A stretch of 64,000 nucleotides of DNA from Phlebiopsis flavidoalba (taxonomy: Eukaryota; Basidiomycota; Agaricomycetes; Polyporales; Phanerochaetaceae). Shown here piece after piece: positions 62,277 through 64,000 of the stretch. The translations under genes were made by a program, and so were the position numbers. Each line of letters opens with the position of its first letter. Position 1 is the first letter of the stretch. The stretch lies in NCBI GenBank assembly GCA_035772785.1, contig JAOCPU010000001.1, forward strand, positions 1,426,001 through 1,490,000, read 5' to 3'. Under the pieces are notes generated by a model, which made no database searches, had not been told where the DNA came from, and saw only the letters and a program-made list of their open reading frames with translations.

Positions 62277-64000
62277 ATGATGTCTATATCTCGGGACTCC
62301 CTCGTTGATGAGCGCGTCGCTCGGTTACAGTAAGTATTTCCGATCGGCGGCCATTTACCTGTAGACGTCCAACACAAGTCAATCCTTAGGGAGATTCGAC
62401 GCCGACGAAGTGAACTAGTCGCGGAGATGTACTTTCTATTGAAGAGAAAAGATGAGCTTGGAAATATTATGAGGGTAGATGAGAACGACGAGGGATTACA
62501 GGAGTTCGTTCAGTCGTTGGATATTCTGACCAAGTGAGCCTTACTACTATCTACGGTCATATTTGTCTTATCCTTCTACAAGTCCTGACGCTTGTCAAGT
62601 GCGGGATCTGCTGCTTTCTAGCTCTGAGGCGGTTTCTTCCCCTACTCATCTTCGTCAAGCTACCCCACAAGCTAGCTCCAGAGGTACTAGTACTCATCCT
62701 GGCTCTCAAGCTAGCCCCCAGACTAGTTATCTAGCACCAGCACATGTCTCTCCTACTTCTGAACCTCCCACCTCTCCGCCGGCTACTCAACCCACCCCAG
62801 AAGCCATTGAGAATGAACAACCTACTCAGAGCCCCGTTGACGCTATGGAAGTAGAAGAAACAAGCCCTGTAGCGGAGTCTCTTCAGGATGTGGCGCATAC
62901 CACTACTTCTCAGCACATAAACTCCTCTTCCCCAGTTCCCGTAGGTGTTAAACACCGGCCAAGATCTTCGACCGCATCTGTGCCTGCCCCTGTGCCGTCT
63001 CAGAGGATGGGCACCCCAAAGTCTCGCTCGCCGCAAGTCAAAACACCGTCACCCGAGACAGAGCCTACTGTTTCATCGTCTATAGCACTAGAGAATGAAA
63101 CTCATCAGCCGACGGAGCTCACGATCGCGCAGGAGTTCGCGGATGCTGTTGCGGTGGTACCGAAGACAGAGGAAGTACCCGGAGATGTCCCCATGGACGC
63201 TCATCCAAACCCTCCGTTACCTTTGGGACGTGTAGACTCAGAGCGCTCCACGTCTGAGTATGTGCTTGACCGGCAAATTGCCCCCGGTCAGCCGCCTCCC
63301 TCGTTCGAATTCGATGAGGAATTGGCTACTTCGCCCGTTGTGGAAGAGAAGACTATCAAACCTGCGCAAATCTTCTTCAACCCAGTATCCTTTCCTCTAC
63401 CGCCGCTTAAGGCTCTCCCTCCAGAATTTCATCGGAAGGGCAAACAGAGACAGTCGCGAAGCGCGACAAGGAAAGGTCAGAGACGAAACAAGTACAAGAG
63501 TGGACGCCATTGGGCATGAATAGGTGGTCTGCTATATTGCGGGCTAACCCAGTGCATAAGAAGCTGTCCAGGGCATCTAAATGCCTCAACACTCGGGATT
63601 GGAATGTATGTTTTCCAGAGTCTCCAAATCTTGTTAACCTCTAACATGTGGCGCAGGTAGCTATGACCGAATTCAAGCTCATTAAGACCTTCGATCGCAT
63701 CGACGCTTTAGTAGAGGCTGGGCGCTGGAGTTTCAGGCAGCCGAAAAAGCAGAGAGGAGTGGGAGGACTGCTCAAGACACATTGGGATTACCTTCTAGAC
63801 GAGATGGTAATCCCATATTGAGACCGCTGCATCTCATACACTGACGACTATCATGTCTAGAAATGGATGCGCATAGATTTCCGCGAAGAGCGCAAGTGGA
63901 AGATAGCGTTGGCATATAACCTCGCTCACGCTGTAATGGAGTGGCATGACGCAGGATCCCTCGAGGAACGGGTTCGCCGTGGTATATGTGTCTTATGGAA
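62277..64000 (+). CDS. EAF1: NuA4 histone acetyltransferase scaffold VID21/EAF1 (5' part)
   Basis: EAF1 is the scaffold of the NuA4 histone H4/H2A acetyltransferase. The start MMSISRDSLVDERVARLQ is spliced to EIRRRRSELVAEMYFLLKRK and DELGNIMRVDENDEGLQEF. A large exon (62583-63519) is Ser/Pro/Thr-rich and low in structure. A one-base shift near 63480 then leads to VQEWTPLGMNRWSAILRANP and KKLSRASKCLNTRDWNV, spliced to AMTEFKLIKTFDRIDALVEA, GRWSFRQPKKQRG and, after GLLKTHWDYLLDEM, a further intron to KWMRIDFREERKWKIALAYN with LAHAVMEWHDAG: an HSA domain, which binds actin-related proteins. The protein continues past the window; the SANT domain expected downstream is not included. The second Met (62280) could equally be the start. 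Confidence 0.92.

Overview
The window is nuclear DNA of a filamentous fungus, most likely a mushroom-forming basidiomycete (Agaricomycete). Genes are dense, lie on both strands and are cut by many short GT-AG introns of about 50-65 nt. The recognisable families are core fungal ones (UFD1, NMT1, ALG3, TRAPPC10, CMR1, VID21/EAF1, ARG4, syntaxin), with basidiomycete-type exon structures. I see no transposon, rRNA, tRNA or CRISPR array.

Layout, left to right. 1-3.5 kb: unresolved fragments. 4-5.7 kb (+): UFD1. 5.8-7.9 kb (-): NMT1, tail-to-tail with UFD1. 8.2-10.8 kb (+): a CCCH zinc-finger protein with Trp-Gly repeats and a coiled coil. 12-15.4 kb (+): a secreted PhoD-type phosphatase. 15.9-23.2 kb: three minus-strand multi-pass membrane genes with soluble tails (two MARVEL-like, one less certain), with a voltage-gated proton channel (Hv1) on the plus strand between them. 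23.7-25.7 kb (-): GH5 exo-beta-1,3-glucanase. 26.8-31.4 kb (-): one reading frame joining an Ist1 (ESCRT-III regulator) domain to a TBC Rab-GAP domain. 31.8-35.2 kb (-): flavin monooxygenase. 37.3-42.0 kb (-): PP4R1-like HEAT protein. 42.9-45.1 kb (-): aspartate aminotransferase. 46.3-46.6 kb (-): small AN1 zinc-finger protein. 47.9-49.3 kb (-): plasma-membrane syntaxin. 49.7-51.5 kb (-): argininosuccinate lyase. 51.8-52.8 kb (-): AIG1/ADTRP-like membrane protein, head-to-head with ALG3 (53.0-54.6 kb, +). 54.8-59.4 kb (+): TRAPPC10. 59.6-61.8 kb (+): CMR1. 62.3 kb to the end (+): VID21/EAF1, cut by the window edge.

Most conserved genes in the first 50 kb carry several single-base insertions or deletions, often at homopolymers, that break otherwise well conserved proteins. 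Essential genes such as UFD1, NMT1 and ARG4 are affected alike, so I read these as consensus errors of a noisy long-read assembly rather than as pseudogenes. Coding coordinates below therefore span start to stop of the inferred gene, including introns and apparent frameshifts. From about 55 kb on the sequence is cleaner.

Functionally the genes are mixed housekeeping genes, not an operon-like pathway. Membrane traffic is well represented (Ist1-TBC, syntaxin, TRAPPC10), and the two chromatin-linked genes CMR1 and VID21 are neighbours. The most unusual items are the Ist1-TBC fusion, the CCCH/GW-repeat protein, the Hv1 channel among MARVEL-like genes, and a long perfect palindrome in the AIG1/ALG3 divergent promoter.
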